A DNA stretch of 64,000 bases from Candidatus Thiocaldithrix dubininis (GTDB lineage Bacteria > Pseudomonadota > Gammaproteobacteria > Thiotrichales > Thiotrichaceae), in contig CP124755.1 in the NCBI GenBank assembly GCA_029972135.1, positions 310,001 through 374,000 of the forward strand. Direction: 5' to 3'. The translations under genes and the position numbers were made by a program. Of this stretch, positions 32,695-42,616 are shown in pieces (within the stretch, counting starts at the first letter, position 1; each line of letters begins with the position of its first letter). A model generated the notes under the pieces. It was not told the origin of the DNA. It did no database searches and saw only the letters and a program-made list of their open reading frames with translations.

Positions 32695-33473
32695 TGGCAA
32701 AGCCTCAACGCCGTGCCGTCAAAAAAAAACCGTTATGGCAGGTAAATTTACCTAACCTGTCACAGGTTTCATTAAAGTCTGCTACCTTTATGGCAGTAGG
32801 CTTAGTGATATTAGGTTTGGCGTTGGGTATCCAAACATGGTTAAATAATCCAATAAATTTACCCATTAGTCAGATTGATGTTCAAGGTGAGTTAAAATAC
32901 CTAAAAGATACGGATTTAAAACAGATTATTGCCAAGTACAGCAACACGAATCTTTATTTATTGGATGTTGATGCACTTGAAGCAGATCTGGAAACACAGC
33001 CTTGGATTCGATTAGTTAAATTACGTAGAGTCTGGCCAAGTCAATTAATTGTTGAAGTTGAAGAACAAAGACCGATTGCATTTTGGGGTACGGAGCAATT
33101 AGTAAATCAGTTTGGGGAATTATTCACCGCTGAGCTGCCCGGTTTGCAGGGTATTATTCCCGTATTATTTAGTCCTAAAGTATCTGGTCGCAGTATGGCC
33201 GAGTCTTATTTACAAGTTACCAATCAATTGAAAGGTACACCAGTAGAAGTAAGTGAATTAATTGAGGATAGTCGGGGCGCTTGGCGACTCAAATTAAAAG
33301 GCGGCATTGAGGTCTTGTTGGGTAATAAAGATCAAGAGCAGCGGCTTGCACGTTTCAAAGTGGCTTATAACCAAGCCCTAGGTACAAATGCAAAATTAAT
33401 TCGACGGGTGGATTTACGATACACCAACGGTTTAGCAGTAGAATGGAAGCAATCTCAACTCAGTTCTTTGTAA
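32694..33473 (+). CDS. ftsQ: Cell division protein FtsQ
   Basis: A 259-residue bitopic divisome protein. A very basic cytoplasmic N-terminus (KPQRRAVKKKPLW) is followed by one membrane helix (about 29-48), a POTRA domain (about 55-125, ISQIDVQGELKYLKDTDL onwards) and a beta domain containing RRVWPSQLIVEVEEQRPIAFW. It links FtsA/FtsZ assembly to FtsWI through FtsLB. Thirty bases separate it from ftsA. Confidence 0.96.
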   Translation: MAKPQRRAVKKKPLWQVNLPNLSQVSLKSATFMAVGLVILGLALGIQTWLNNPINLPISQIDVQGELKYLKDTDLKQIIAKYSNTNLYLLDVDALEADLETQPWIRLVKLRRVWPSQLIVEVEEQRPIAFWGTEQLVNQFGELFTAELPGLQGIIPVLFSPKVSGRSMAESYLQVTNQLKGTPVEVSELIEDSRGAWRLKLKGGIEVLLGNKDQEQRLARFKVAYNQALGTNAKLIRRVDLRYTNGLAVEWKQSQLSSL

Positions 33474-33503
33474 ATACATGCAGAGGCTGGTTAGGAGTAA
33501 TAA

Positions 33504-34745
33504 ATGTCACATAAAGCAGAACAATCGAACATGATCGTAGCATTGGATTTGGGTACTTCCAAGGTGGTCGCTTTGGTGGGCGAAATCAGTGATGCTGGGC
33601 GCATGGAAATTGTTGGCATTGGCAGCTATCCATCTCGTGGCATGAAAAAAGGGGTTGTAGTTAATATTGAGTCCACCATTCAATCTATTCAGCGAGCGGT
33701 GGAAGAAGCAGAATTGATGTCGGGTGTTACCATTCATTCTGTTTATGTGGGAATTGCGGGTAGTCATGTACGTAGTTTAAATTCACATGGCATTGTGGCG
33801 ATAAAAGATAAAGAAGTGACACCCGGTGATTTAGATCGCGTTATGGATGCAGCGCGTGCAGTAGCGATTCCAGCGGATCAACGTATTCTGCATGTCTTGC
33901 CGCAAGAATATGTGATTGACCAGCAGGAAGGTATTCGCGAACCGATTGGTATGTCCGGTGTACGACTAGAAGCACGCGTACATTTGGTCACAGCGGCTAA
34001 TAGTGCAGCACAAAATCTCGTAAAGTGCGTTGAACGTTGTAATTTACAAGTATCTGATATTATTCTTGAACAAGTGGCTTCAAGTTATGCTGTTTTAGAA
34101 GAAGATGAAAAAGAATTAGGCGTATGCCTAGTCGATGTGGGTGGTGGGACGAGTGATATTGCGGTGTTTATTAATGGTTCGATTCACCATACCGCAGTGA
34201 TTCCCATTGCTGGGGATCAGGTTACTAATGATATAGCAGTGGCGGTCAGAACACCGACGCAGCATGCAGAAGGCATAAAAATTCGTTATGGAACGGCCTT
34301 ACGTCAATTAGCACCGGATAATCAATTGATTGAAGTTCCGGGGGTAGGTGAACGTGAGCCACGAAGTTTATCAGCGCAGGCGCTTGCTTCGGTTATAGAG
34401 CCGCGCTACGAAGAATTATTTGCGTTGGTCTTACAAGAATTAAGACGCAGCGGTTATGAAGAACGCATTGGTGCAGGTATCGTCCTTACAGGTGGTGCTT
34501 GTAAAATGCGCGGCGTACGGGAATTGGCAGAGGAAGTGTTTCATATGCCCGTACGCATTGGTATGCCTCGCAACGTAGGTGGGTTACGCGGTGAGGTTGA
34601 AAACCCTATTCATTCCACAGGAGTAGGGCTGTTGATGTACGGGATGGCTCAGCAGGCATATGGGACAAGACGTAGCTACAATACTGATGTGGAACAGGAC
34701 AGTTTGTGGGAAAGGTTCAAGTCCTTCTTTATGGGAAGTTTTTAG
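33504..34745 (+). CDS. ftsA: Cell division protein FtsA
   Basis: An actin-like ATPase that tethers FtsZ to the membrane and recruits later divisome proteins. 413 residues with phosphate loops ALDLGTSKVVALVGE and DVGGGTSDIAVF, adenosine motif GIVLTGGACKMRGV, and a C-terminal amphipathic membrane-targeting helix (LWERFKSFFMGSF). AGGAG lies 9-10 bases before the ATG. Confidence 0.98.
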   Translation: MSHKAEQSNMIVALDLGTSKVVALVGEISDAGRMEIVGIGSYPSRGMKKGVVVNIESTIQSIQRAVEEAELMSGVTIHSVYVGIAGSHVRSLNSHGIVAIKDKEVTPGDLDRVMDAARAVAIPADQRILHVLPQEYVIDQQEGIREPIGMSGVRLEARVHLVTAANSAAQNLVKCVERCNLQVSDIILEQVASSYAVLEEDEKELGVCLVDVGGGTSDIAVFINGSIHHTAVIPIAGDQVTNDIAVAVRTPTQHAEGIKIRYGTALRQLAPDNQLIEVPGVGEREPRSLSAQALASVIEPRYEELFALVLQELRRSGYEERIGAGIVLTGGACKMRGVRELAEEVFHMPVRIGMPRNVGGLRGEVENPIHSTGVGLLMYGMAQQAYGTRRSYNTDVEQDSLWERFKSFFMGSF

Positions 34746-34763
34746 CAGTTGTGGAGGATGGGC

Positions 34764-35963
34764 ATGTTTGAATTAATGGACAATGCGCCGAAAGGTGCAG
34801 TGATCAAGGTCATTGGTGTAGGCGGTGGCGGCGGTAATGCCGTGAAACACATGCTGGAATCTGGCATCGAAGGCGTTGAATACATTTGTGCTAATACCGA
34901 TGCGCAAGCGCTACAAGGTATTGGTGTTAAAAACATTCTGCAATTAGGTAGTTCGCTGACTAAAGGTTTAGGCGCGGGCGCTAATCCTGATATTGGTAAA
35001 GAAGCCGCGTTAGAAGACCGTGAACGCATTAAAGAATTAATCAGCGGCACGGATATGCTCTTTATTACCGCTGGTATGGGGGGTGGCACGGGCACTGGTG
35101 CAGCGCCGGTCATTGCAGAAATTGCCCGTGATATGGGTATTCTAACTGTAGCAGTGGTAACGCGTCCTTTTACTTTAGAAGGTGCGCGGCGCATGAAGTC
35201 GGCTGAGTTTGGTGTTTCAGAATTGAATAAGCACGTCGATTCTTTAATTACCATTCCTAACCAAAAATTGCTGACTTCGCTAGGTAAAAATGTGTCTTTG
35301 CTGGATGCATTCAAAGCCGCAAACGGGGTGTTATTGAATGCAGTACAAGGTATTGCAGAACTCATTACGAATCCCGGTTTAATCAACGTGGACTTTGCCG
35401 ACGTACGTGCTGTCATGGCGGGCGGTGGCATTACCATGATGGGTTCGGGTCAAGCGCAAGGTGAAGATCGGGCAGCAAAAGCCGCACAAGCCGCGATTTC
35501 TAGCCCTTTATTGGAAGATATTTGCCTAGAGGGTTCGCGCGGTATTTTGGTAAGTATTAGCGGCGGCATGGATATGGGTATCCATGAATTTGAAGAAGTA
35601 GGTAGTGTTATCAGTCAATTTGCGTCTGACGATGCAAATGTCATTATTGGCACAACCTTAAGCCAAGACTTAAAAGACAGTATTCGGGTAACTATTGTTG
35701 CAACAGGTTTGGAAGAGGTCGGCGCAAATACGCGTGTACCGCCTAGTAAAAAGCCAGCACCAACCCCGGAAGCGTCACGTAAGTCGCGGGACGATGCGCG
35801 GGTTGCGAACTTAAAACCTGTGCAATTAGAACAAGCGCCTAAACATTTGGGTGCAACCGGTGGACGTTATGAAAATAACTTAGACATTCCGTCCATTTAT
35901 CGGGGAAAAGCCGGTGAAACAAACTTAGATATTCCTGCATTTTTACGTAAGCAAGCAGATTAA
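34764..35963 (+). CDS. ftsZ: Cell division GTPase FtsZ
   Basis: The tubulin homologue that forms the Z ring. I place the start at ATG 34764 (MFELMDNAPKGA), 6 bases after GGAGG and matching E. coli FtsZ, giving 399 residues; an in-frame TTG at 34749 is less likely. Motifs: VIGVGGGGGNAV, GTPase signature GGGTGTGAAP, and T7 loop NVDFADVRAVM. The variable linker is short. The C-terminal tail carries the LDIP motif twice, at 373-376 (LDIPSIYRG) and 388-391 (LDIPAFLRKQAD); the second is the canonical FtsA/ZipA-binding peptide. Confidence 0.98.
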   Translation: MFELMDNAPKGAVIKVIGVGGGGGNAVKHMLESGIEGVEYICANTDAQALQGIGVKNILQLGSSLTKGLGAGANPDIGKEAALEDRERIKELISGTDMLFITAGMGGGTGTGAAPVIAEIARDMGILTVAVVTRPFTLEGARRMKSAEFGVSELNKHVDSLITIPNQKLLTSLGKNVSLLDAFKAANGVLLNAVQGIAELITNPGLINVDFADVRAVMAGGGITMMGSGQAQGEDRAAKAAQAAISSPLLEDICLEGSRGILVSISGGMDMGIHEFEEVGSVISQFASDDANVIIGTTLSQDLKDSIRVTIVATGLEEVGANTRVPPSKKPAPTPEASRKSRDDARVANLKPVQLEQAPKHLGATGGRYENNLDIPSIYRGKAGETNLDIPAFLRKQAD

Positions 35964-36004
35964 CCCACGATCATGCAATGCTTCACTCGCTAGAATTCTT
36001 CCCA

Positions 36005-36034
36005 AAACAGTAGGTTATTGTTAGCCTACTGTTT
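36005..36034 (+). terminator. Hairpin terminator after ftsZ
   Basis: A perfect 10-bp stem (AAACAGTAGG with CCTACTGTTT) and a 10-base loop, followed by a T-rich but interrupted tract. It probably ends or attenuates dcw transcription before lpxC. Confidence 0.65.
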
Positions 36035-36165
36035 CTTGTCATTTCTTTATTATCTAAAAAAGTGCTATTTTTGAGCAGTTTACTATTCAGCTCTGGCTTT
36101 GCTATCTAGAATAAAATACGCTTTGCCACCATATTCTCAGCGCTGTTGATAAAAGGGGATGCACT

Positions 36166-37083
36166 TTGTTAAAACAACGCACACTCAAACAAACGATTAC
36201 CACCACGGGTATCGGTCTACATTCCGGTAAAAAAGTTACCATGACCTTGAAACCCGCCCCCGCTAACACTGGCATTTTATTTAAACGTGTGGATTTACAG
36301 CCACCCGTAATAATTGATTCTCACCCTGAACGGGTTGGGGAAACTATGTTGTGTACGGGTTTGGTTACCGAGACGGCCAAAGTGGCCACTATTGAGCATT
36401 TATTATCTGCCTTGGCGGGACTAGGTATTGATAACCTATGGATTGAAATTGATGCACCTGAAATTCCGATTATGGACGGTAGTGCTGCGCCATTTTTATA
36501 TCTAATCCTATCAACAGGTATTCAAGAATTAGATGCGCCTAAACGTTTTATAAAAATTACCAAGCCGATTGAGGCACGTAAAGGCGATGCCTGGGCGCGT
36601 TTAACACCCTATGCAGGTTTTAAAGCTAGCTTTGAAATTGCTTTCAATCATCCAGCCGTCAATGCGACTGCGCAGCAGTTAGAGATTAATTTTTCATCAC
36701 AGGCTTATGCTAGTGAGGTTGCACGGGCGCGTACCTTTGGTTTTATGCGCGATGTGGAAATGCTGCGCTCACGTAATTTAGGGTTAGGGGGCAGTTTAGA
36801 AAATGCCATTGTATTAGATGAATATCGGGTAATAAATCCAGACGGTTTGCGTTATAACGATGAATTTATTCGTCATAAAATTTTGGATGCAGTGGGTGAT
36901 TTATACACGTTAGGGCATGGCATTATTGGCGCATTCCACGGCTATAAGGCAGGGCATGCCATTAATAATTTATTAGTGCGTGAATTGCTTAAACAGCAAG
37001 ATGCTTGGGATATGGTAACATTAGACGAAACCGAAAAATCGCAAACAATATTCGTGGATAATTACACCCTTGCCTATTTTTAA
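36166..37083 (+). CDS. lpxC: UDP-3-O-acyl-N-acetylglucosamine deacetylase
   Basis: LpxC catalyses the committed step of lipid A synthesis. The 305-residue protein has zinc ligands His78, His237 and Asp241 (HKILDAVGD) and the general-base region with His264 (KAGHAINN). The start is TTG at 36166 with AGGGG about 8 bases upstream, which reproduces the family N-terminus (MLKQRTLKQTI versus MIKQRTLKR in E. coli). The stop overlaps by 3 bases the convergent dciA stop. Confidence 0.98.
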   Translation: MLKQRTLKQTITTTGIGLHSGKKVTMTLKPAPANTGILFKRVDLQPPVIIDSHPERVGETMLCTGLVTETAKVATIEHLLSALAGLGIDNLWIEIDAPEIPIMDGSAAPFLYLILSTGIQELDAPKRFIKITKPIEARKGDAWARLTPYAGFKASFEIAFNHPAVNATAQQLEINFSSQAYASEVARARTFGFMRDVEMLRSRNLGLGGSLENAIVLDEYRVINPDGLRYNDEFIRHKILDAVGDLYTLGHGIIGAFHGYKAGHAINNLLVRELLKQQDAWDMVTLDETEKSQTIFVDNYTLAYF

Positions 37084-37505
37084 TCGAATGCTTGCGGGCG
37101 GTTAGCCATGCGGATTAACCGCTTGAAGCTTTCTCTCAATTCCTTATCTTCAATGTCTTGCGCTGCATCTAGTAAGCTATTTGCTGTATTATCAGTAACA
37201 TAAAATGTAGTAATTTTAGGCGTGGGTCTTGCCTTGGGCAAACTAATCAATTTAATATGCACCGCGTTTAGTCTGTAATTTAAGTATTTGCTTAAATGCT
37301 GTTGTAATGAGTGTTGTTGAAAACGTAAATGCGTAGCCAAATGAGGGTCATCTGTCAGCAACAACAAACGTTGTTGTTTCACAATGGGCCAAATGCGTTC
37401 TGCAATGTCCAAGCGTATAAATTGCGCAATTTCCAAGACCAGCTCATCCAGTTGGTGCAGCCCTTTAGTAATTTCTGTATTGATAAAACTGTTAATCTTT
37501 TCCAT
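37080..37505 (-). CDS. dciA: DciA-family (DUF721) helicase-operator protein
   Basis: A 141-residue protein from ATG at 37505 (a TTG at 37517 is also possible). DciA is the ancestral loader or operator of the replicative helicase DnaB in bacteria that lack DnaC. The KH-like N-terminal core contains LLLLTDDPHLATHLRFQQHSLQQHLS, the typical DUF721 segment, followed by a charged helical tail. The call leans on position, since lpxC-dciA-M23-secA is the conserved order in many gammaproteobacteria; overall similarity is modest. Confidence 0.8.
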   Translation of the reverse strand: MEKINSFINTEITKGLHQLDELVLEIAQFIRLDIAERIWPIVKQQRLLLLTDDPHLATHLRFQQHSLQQHLSKYLNYRLNAVHIKLISLPKARPTPKITTFYVTDNTANSLLDAAQDIEDKELRESFKRLIRMANRPQAFD

Positions 37506-37597
37506 AGTGTTCAGCAAGTTGCTGGTTTAGCAAACAATTCCAATAAAAAAATCAGACGTTCTACAACGCTAATAGGGAAATTTAAGGATGTATTACC

Positions 37598-38554
37598 ATG
37601 AAGGTGATTTGTTTAAGTGAGGATGGTTCGAGGCGTGCGTCTTTTGAATTACATCCTTGGAAACATTTAATAATACCTGCCGCCATTATTGCCTTATTAA
37701 TCATCGGTTTATCCATTAATCAAATGCTGGGGCTTTATCGCCTCGATGCTACCCCCCAATATAGTAGTTTATCCGCCGCTGAAGCTAGCAAAATGATGAC
37801 AGCTTTGGAAAATCAGTTGACGACCGTTGATCAAATTAAAAAAGCTTACGCCAATTATACCGTGGATGTGGATACCTTAGCAGTACGTTTGGGGGGCATG
37901 GAAGCGGAAATTACCCGCCTGAATGCCTTAGCAAAACGAGTGGCGGATAAAGCTAAACTTGATCCGAAGGAATTCTCGCTGGATAGCAAACCGGGGCGCG
38001 GTGGCGCGGATTTTAGTGAGATTGACCTACGCCCCCATACCCCTACTCAAGATTTGTTGAAAGCTTTTCAATCCAGTGAAACCGGTTTAGAGCGCCAAAA
38101 AGGTATGTTGGCAACGTTGGAACAAATCCTTGAAGGTTTGACTCTACAAGAAGAGGTGTTGCCTTCTGGGCGTCCGGTTAAAACGGGTTATATTTCTTCC
38201 GAGTTTGGATTTCGGCGTGACCCCTTTAATGGCAATATGCGTATGCATAAAGGTTTAGATTTCGCAGGTCCTATTGGCACGGATATTTATGCAGTGGCGG
38301 GCGGAGTGGTTTCGTTTGTTGGCGAAAAACCGGGTTATGGCAATGTGGTCGAAGTCGATCATGGCGATGGCTTAGTAAGTCGTTATGCCCACTTAAATGC
38401 GACTTCTGCCAAGCAGGGTACAGTTATTAAAAAAGGTGAATTAGTTGCATGGCTGGGTAATACAGGTCGTTCTACCGGTCCCCATTTGCATTTAGAAGTG
38501 TTAAAACAGGGCGAACAAGTGAATCCACGCGATTATCTAGGTACAGATGAATGA
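37598..38554 (+). CDS. M23-family (LytM) metallopeptidase, membrane-anchored
   Basis: A 318-residue envelope protein: short cytoplasmic N-terminus, one membrane helix (about 23-44), a coiled coil (about 62-110), then a LytM domain. Zinc ligands His217 and Asp221 (HKGLD) and the HLHLE motif are intact, so it should be an active endopeptidase cutting peptidoglycan crosslinks. AAGGA lies upstream of the ATG. It is the homologue of the M23 protein that precedes secA in Pseudomonas. Confidence 0.93.
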   Translation: MKVICLSEDGSRRASFELHPWKHLIIPAAIIALLIIGLSINQMLGLYRLDATPQYSSLSAAEASKMMTALENQLTTVDQIKKAYANYTVDVDTLAVRLGGMEAEITRLNALAKRVADKAKLDPKEFSLDSKPGRGGADFSEIDLRPHTPTQDLLKAFQSSETGLERQKGMLATLEQILEGLTLQEEVLPSGRPVKTGYISSEFGFRRDPFNGNMRMHKGLDFAGPIGTDIYAVAGGVVSFVGEKPGYGNVVEVDHGDGLVSRYAHLNATSAKQGTVIKKGELVAWLGNTGRSTGPHLHLEVLKQGEQVNPRDYLGTDE

Positions 38555-38604
38555 TTATTAATCGTTAATACCTGAAAATTCACTGTATAGCCAGCTAATC
38601 AGGA

Positions 38605-38610
38605 TATAAT
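38605..38610 (+). promoter_or_regulatory. Candidate -10 element upstream of secA
   Basis: A perfect TATAAT. No good -35 lies at 16-18 bases; TTCACT at 38579-38584 is 20 bases away. If active, transcription would start near 38617, just before the hairpin at 38622. Confidence 0.35.
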
Positions 38611-38621
38611 ACACCTATAGC

Positions 38622-38659
38622 GTCCGGATGTAGCGCAGATTGCTACTGCCGGACTTTTT
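38622..38659 (+). terminator. Strong hairpin terminator or attenuator before secA
   Basis: GTCCGG, a 2-base bulge, GTAGC, a 7-base loop, GCTAC, a 2-base bulge and CCGGAC form a two-part 11-bp stem followed directly by TTTTT. It ends 29 bases before the secA start, where it could be the terminator of the M23 gene or an attenuator in the secA leader. Confidence 0.8.
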
Positions 38660-38688
38660 CTTTGGATAAGGATACAAGAGAGAAACGT

Positions 38689-41394
38689 ATGCTGGGTTCA
38701 GTAGCCAAGAAACTTTTTGGCAGCCGCAATGACCGTCTGGTTAAGTCTTATTCAAAAATCGTCAAACAAATCAATGGACTTGAAGAACAGTATAAAGGTC
38801 TAACCGACGATCAATTGAAGGCCAAAACGGCTGAATTTCGCGAGCGCTTAGCAAAAGGGGATACCCTTGATAGTTTATTGCCCGAAGCCTTTGCCACGGT
38901 ACGGGAAGCCAGTCAACGCGTGTTAGGAATGCGTCATTATGACGTACAGCTTATCGGCGGTATGGTATTAAACGATGGTAAAATTGCCGAGATGCGTACG
39001 GGTGAAGGTAAAACGTTAGTAGCGACCTTAGCCGCCTACCTCAATGCGCTACCGGGGCGCGGTATGCATGTGATTACCGTGAACGATTACTTGGCACAAC
39101 GTGACGCAGGCTGGATGGCTCGCGTATACGGGTTTTTAGGTTTAAGCACGGGCGTGATTATTAATGGTTTAAGCCAAGAACAACGCCGTGACGCCTATGC
39201 TGCTGATATTACTTACGGTACAAATAACGAATTTGGCTTTGATTATCTGCGTGACAATATGGCGTTTCGCAAAGAAGAGCGCGTCCAACGTCCGTTATAT
39301 TATGCGATTGTCGACGAAGTAGACTCAATTCTGATTGACGAAGCACGCACGCCTTTAATTATTTCAGGCCCAAGCCACGATGCTTCACAACTGTATACCG
39401 CAATTAATCAAATCATTCCGGTTTTAACGCGCCAACAAGAAGAAGATGGTCCTGGCGATTACTCGGTTGATGAAAAAGCCAAACAAGTTTATTTCACGGA
39501 AGCCGGACAAGAACGCACTGAGCAATTATTGTCTGAAGCCGGTATTTTGCCAGCGGGTCAAGGTTTATACGACACGGTCAGCATTAGTATTTTGCACCAC
39601 TTGAATGCGGCTTTGCGGGCACACGCGTTATTCCAGCGCAATGTGGATTACATTGTCCGCGATGGCAAAATTGTGATTGTTGACGAATTTACCGGTCGTA
39701 CTATGCCGGGTCGTCGTTGGTCAGAAGGTTTGCACCAAGCGATTGAAGCTAAAGAAGGCGTAGAAATCCAAGCTGAAAACCAAACCTTAGCCTCTATTAC
39801 CTTCCAGAATTACTTCCGTTTGTATGAAAAATTATCCGGTATGACCGGTACGGCGGATACAGAAGCCTTTGAATTACAGCAAATTTACGGTTTGGAAGTG
39901 GTTGTCATTCCAACGCATCGCCCAATGGCACGTAAAGACGCAAACGACTTGGTGTATTTGACGGCTGAAGAAAAATACGATGCCATTATTAAAGAAATTC
40001 AAAGTGCGGTAGAAAAGGGTCGACCTATTTTAGTGGGGACAGCCTCGATTGATACTTCTGAATTAGTCTCGAATAAATTGAAAGCTTTACGCATTCCACA
40101 CGAAGTATTAAATGCGAAGCAACATGAGCGTGAAGCGCATATTGTGGCGAATGCAGGGCGTCCGGGTGCGGTTACGATTGCTACCAATATGGCAGGTCGT
40201 GGTACGGATATTGTGTTGGGCGGCTCACTCGATGAGGAGATTAAACAGCTAGGCGAAAATCCCGATGTAGAAGGCGTGGCGAAAATTCGAGCGTTATGGG
40301 AAAAACGTCATGAGGCAGTGGTAAAAGCGGGTGGTTTACATATCATCGGCACAGAACGCCATGAATCCCGCCGGATTGATAACCAGTTGCGTGGGCGTGC
40401 AGGTCGTCAAGGTGACCCCGGTTCTTCACGTTTCTTCTTGTCCTTAGAAGATAACTTAATGCGTATTTTTGCATCTGACCGTGTAAAAGGCATGATGCAG
40501 CGCTTAGGTATGGAAAAAGGTCAAGCGATTGAAGCAGGCTTGGTATCTAAATCCATCGAAAATGCACAGCGCAAAGTAGAAGCCCACAACTACGATATTC
40601 GTAAACATTTGTTGGAATATGATGATGTGGCAAATGACCAGCGTAAAGTCATTTATTCACAACGTAACGATCTATTAGAAGCTGATGATATTCAGGAAAT
40701 GATCGAAGCGATTCGGGTGGATGTCGTTGATTCAATGATTAGCACCTATATCCCGCCCGGCAGCGTCGATGAGCAATGGGATATTGATGGCTTACAAAAA
40801 CAGCTTTATGTTGATTTTGGGATTGATGCGCCGATTCGCCAATGGTTAGAAACGGAAAAGAATTTATACGAAGAGCAGTTACGTGATCGTATTCAAGCCC
40901 TAGTTGCTGATGGCTTAAAAGCTAAAGAAGACATGATTGGAGCAGAAAACATGCGTCGCTTAGAGCGCGATGTGATGCTGCATGTCTTAGATAGTGAGTG
41001 GAAAGATCACTTAGCCGCGATGGATTATTTACGGCAAAGTGTGGGCTTACGCGGTTATGCACAGAAAAACCCTAAGCAAGAATATAAGCGTGAAGCGTTT
41101 GAAATGTTCGAGCAATTGCTGGAACGTATTAAGCATGATGTGATTGCGTTTTTAATGCGTATTCAATTAAACGAACCGCAGCAAGCCGCAGTACAGTTTG
41201 ATGAGCCTTCCGAAGATGCCATGCAATTCCAGCATCCCAATGTAGAAAATGCGTTTGCGGATGATGAGGAAGTGGTAGAGGCTAGCTTTGATAATGCTAC
41301 CTATGAGCGAGAAGGCGATAAGGTAGGGCGTAATGACCCTTGCCCTTGTGGTTCTGGCAAAAAATATAAGCATTGTCACGGCAAATTGAACTAA
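38689..41394 (+). CDS. secA: Preprotein translocase ATPase SecA
   Basis: The motor of Sec-dependent export. From ATG 38689 ([16 protein letters not shown], aligned with E. coli SecA, AAGAGAG upstream) it has 901 residues; an in-frame TTG at 38662 is less likely. Walker A lies in MRTGEGKT and Walker B in [25 protein letters not shown] and the helicase arginine-finger region [15 protein letters not shown] are intact. The C-terminal zinc and SecB-binding motif [13 protein letters not shown] is present. No secM-like gene precedes it. Confidence 0.98.
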   Translation: MLGSVAKKLFGSRNDRLVKSYSKIVKQINGLEEQYKGLTDDQLKAKTAEFRERLAKGDTLDSLLPEAFATVREASQRVLGMRHYDVQLIGGMVLNDGKIAEMRTGEGKTLVATLAAYLNALPGRGMHVITVNDYLAQRDAGWMARVYGFLGLSTGVIINGLSQEQRRDAYAADITYGTNNEFGFDYLRDNMAFRKEERVQRPLYYAIVDEVDSILIDEARTPLIISGPSHDASQLYTAINQIIPVLTRQQEEDGPGDYSVDEKAKQVYFTEAGQERTEQLLSEAGILPAGQGLYDTVSISILHHLNAALRAHALFQRNVDYIVRDGKIVIVDEFTGRTMPGRRWSEGLHQAIEAKEGVEIQAENQTLASITFQNYFRLYEKLSGMTGTADTEAFELQQIYGLEVVVIPTHRPMARKDANDLVYLTAEEKYDAIIKEIQSAVEKGRPILVGTASIDTSELVSNKLKALRIPHEVLNAKQHEREAHIVANAGRPGAVTIATNMAGRGTDIVLGGSLDEEIKQLGENPDVEGVAKIRALWEKRHEAVVKAGGLHIIGTERHESRRIDNQLRGRAGRQGDPGSSRFFLSLEDNLMRIFASDRVKGMMQRLGMEKGQAIEAGLVSKSIENAQRKVEAHNYDIRKHLLEYDDVANDQRKVIYSQRNDLLEADDIQEMIEAIRVDVVDSMISTYIPPGSVDEQWDIDGLQKQLYVDFGIDAPIRQWLETEKNLYEEQLRDRIQALVADGLKAKEDMIGAENMRRLERDVMLHVLDSEWKDHLAAMDYLRQSVGLRGYAQKNPKQEYKREAFEMFEQLLERIKHDVIAFLMRIQLNEPQQAAVQFDEPSEDAMQFQHPNVENAFADDEEVVEASFDNATYEREGDKVGRNDPCPCGSGKKYKHCHGKLN

Positions 41395-41407
41395 GGATAG
41401 GTTTAAC

Positions 41408-42616
41408 ATGGCTGTTAATTTGACTGCACCGACTGAGTTATTGCCGATTGCGGGTGTTCGCTTAGCGTCTGTGAATGCGGGCATACGCTATAAAAATCGC
41501 AATGATGTTTTGCTAATGGAATTAGCCGAAGGTTCAACCACAGCGGCGGTGTTTACCCAAAATGCTTTTTGTGCCGCGCCGGTTTGGATTTGTCGCGAAC
41601 ATTTAGCGGTGGATACGCCCCGCTATTTGTTAATTAATGCAGGCAATGCAAATGCTGGGACGGGTGAACTCGGTATGCATGCGGCGCGTACTAGCAGTGA
41701 GCAGGTAGCGAAACTGGCAGGTTGCCGAGCGCAGCAAGTTTTACCGTTTTCTACAGGGGTAATTGGCATGCAATTACCTGTGGAAAAGATTGACGCAGCC
41801 TTACCCGAAGCGTTTGCTAAGTTAGACGCAGATGCGTGGTTAGAAGCTTCACGCACGATTATGACCACGGATACGGTCGCTAAAGCCATCAGTAAACAGC
41901 TTAGCGTTGATGGTAAAACCATCACGATTACGGGCATTGCCAAAGGCGCGGGTATGATTCACCCGAACATGGCGACCATGTTGGCTTATGTGGCAACCGA
42001 TGCACAAGTTGACGCTTCTACCTTACAGACTTGTTTGAATGCAGTGGTGGATGAAACTTTCAATTGCATTACGGTAGACGGTGATACTTCCACCAATGAT
42101 TCTTTGGTCTTAGTGGCAACGGGGCAGTCTGCGATTGCGATTGAAGGTGCAAATGTGGCGGCATTTCAAGCGGCTTTACAAGAAGTTTGCTTATATCTAG
42201 CACAAGCCATTATTCGGGACGGCGAAGGCGCAACTAAGTTCATTAGTGTGCAAGTGCAAGGTGCAAGCACGCGTGAGGAAGCGCATATCGTAGGTAATAC
42301 CGTCGCTTTATCGCCATTAGTGAAAACAGCTTTATTTGCAAGTGACCCAAATTGGGGACGTATTCTAGCGGCGGTAGGCCGTAGTCCGATTGAGAATCTA
42401 GATGTCAGCCAAGTGACAATTTGGCTAGGTGATACCTTATTAATTCAACAGGGTGAACCTGCGCCAACTTATCGTGAAGAATTAGGTCAAGCAGAAATGA
42501 AACCGGCTGAAATTACGATTCGGATTGATTTAGGGCGTGGCAATGCCAGTGCAACCGTGTGGACTTGTGATTTCTCATATGACTACGTGAAAATCAATGC
42601 CGAATACCGCAGTTAA
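41408..42616 (+). CDS. argJ: Bifunctional glutamate N-acetyltransferase / amino-acid acetyltransferase
   Basis: ArgJ recycles the acetyl group from N-acetylornithine to glutamate in arginine synthesis; some also use acetyl-CoA. 402 residues with the autocleavage site before Thr190 in MIHPNMATML, which splits the precursor into alpha and beta chains. VGNTVALSPLVKTALF and SDPNWGRILAAVG are diagnostic. It starts 14 bases after secA and its last 20 bases overlap the Nudix gene. Confidence 0.97.
   Translation: MAVNLTAPTELLPIAGVRLASVNAGIRYKNRNDVLLMELAEGSTTAAVFTQNAFCAAPVWICREHLAVDTPRYLLINAGNANAGTGELGMHAARTSSEQVAKLAGCRAQQVLPFSTGVIGMQLPVEKIDAALPEAFAKLDADAWLEASRTIMTTDTVAKAISKQLSVDGKTITITGIAKGAGMIHPNMATMLAYVATDAQVDASTLQTCLNAVVDETFNCITVDGDTSTNDSLVLVATGQSAIAIEGANVAAFQAALQEVCLYLAQAIIRDGEGATKFISVQVQGASTREEAHIVGNTVALSPLVKTALFASDPNWGRILAAVGRSPIENLDVSQVTIWLGDTLLIQQGEPAPTYREELGQAEMKPAEITIRIDLGRGNASATVWTCDFSYDYVKINAEYRS

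Noticed and set aside
34742..35437. 231-residue minus-strand frame inside ftsZ
   Set aside because: It has no family motif, and ftsZ in the other strand is certain. Long antisense frames arise from the codon bias of conserved GTPases.
38662..38688. TTG-initiated extension of SecA
   Set aside because: The ATG at 38689 has an upstream purine-rich site and matches the SecA family N-terminus.
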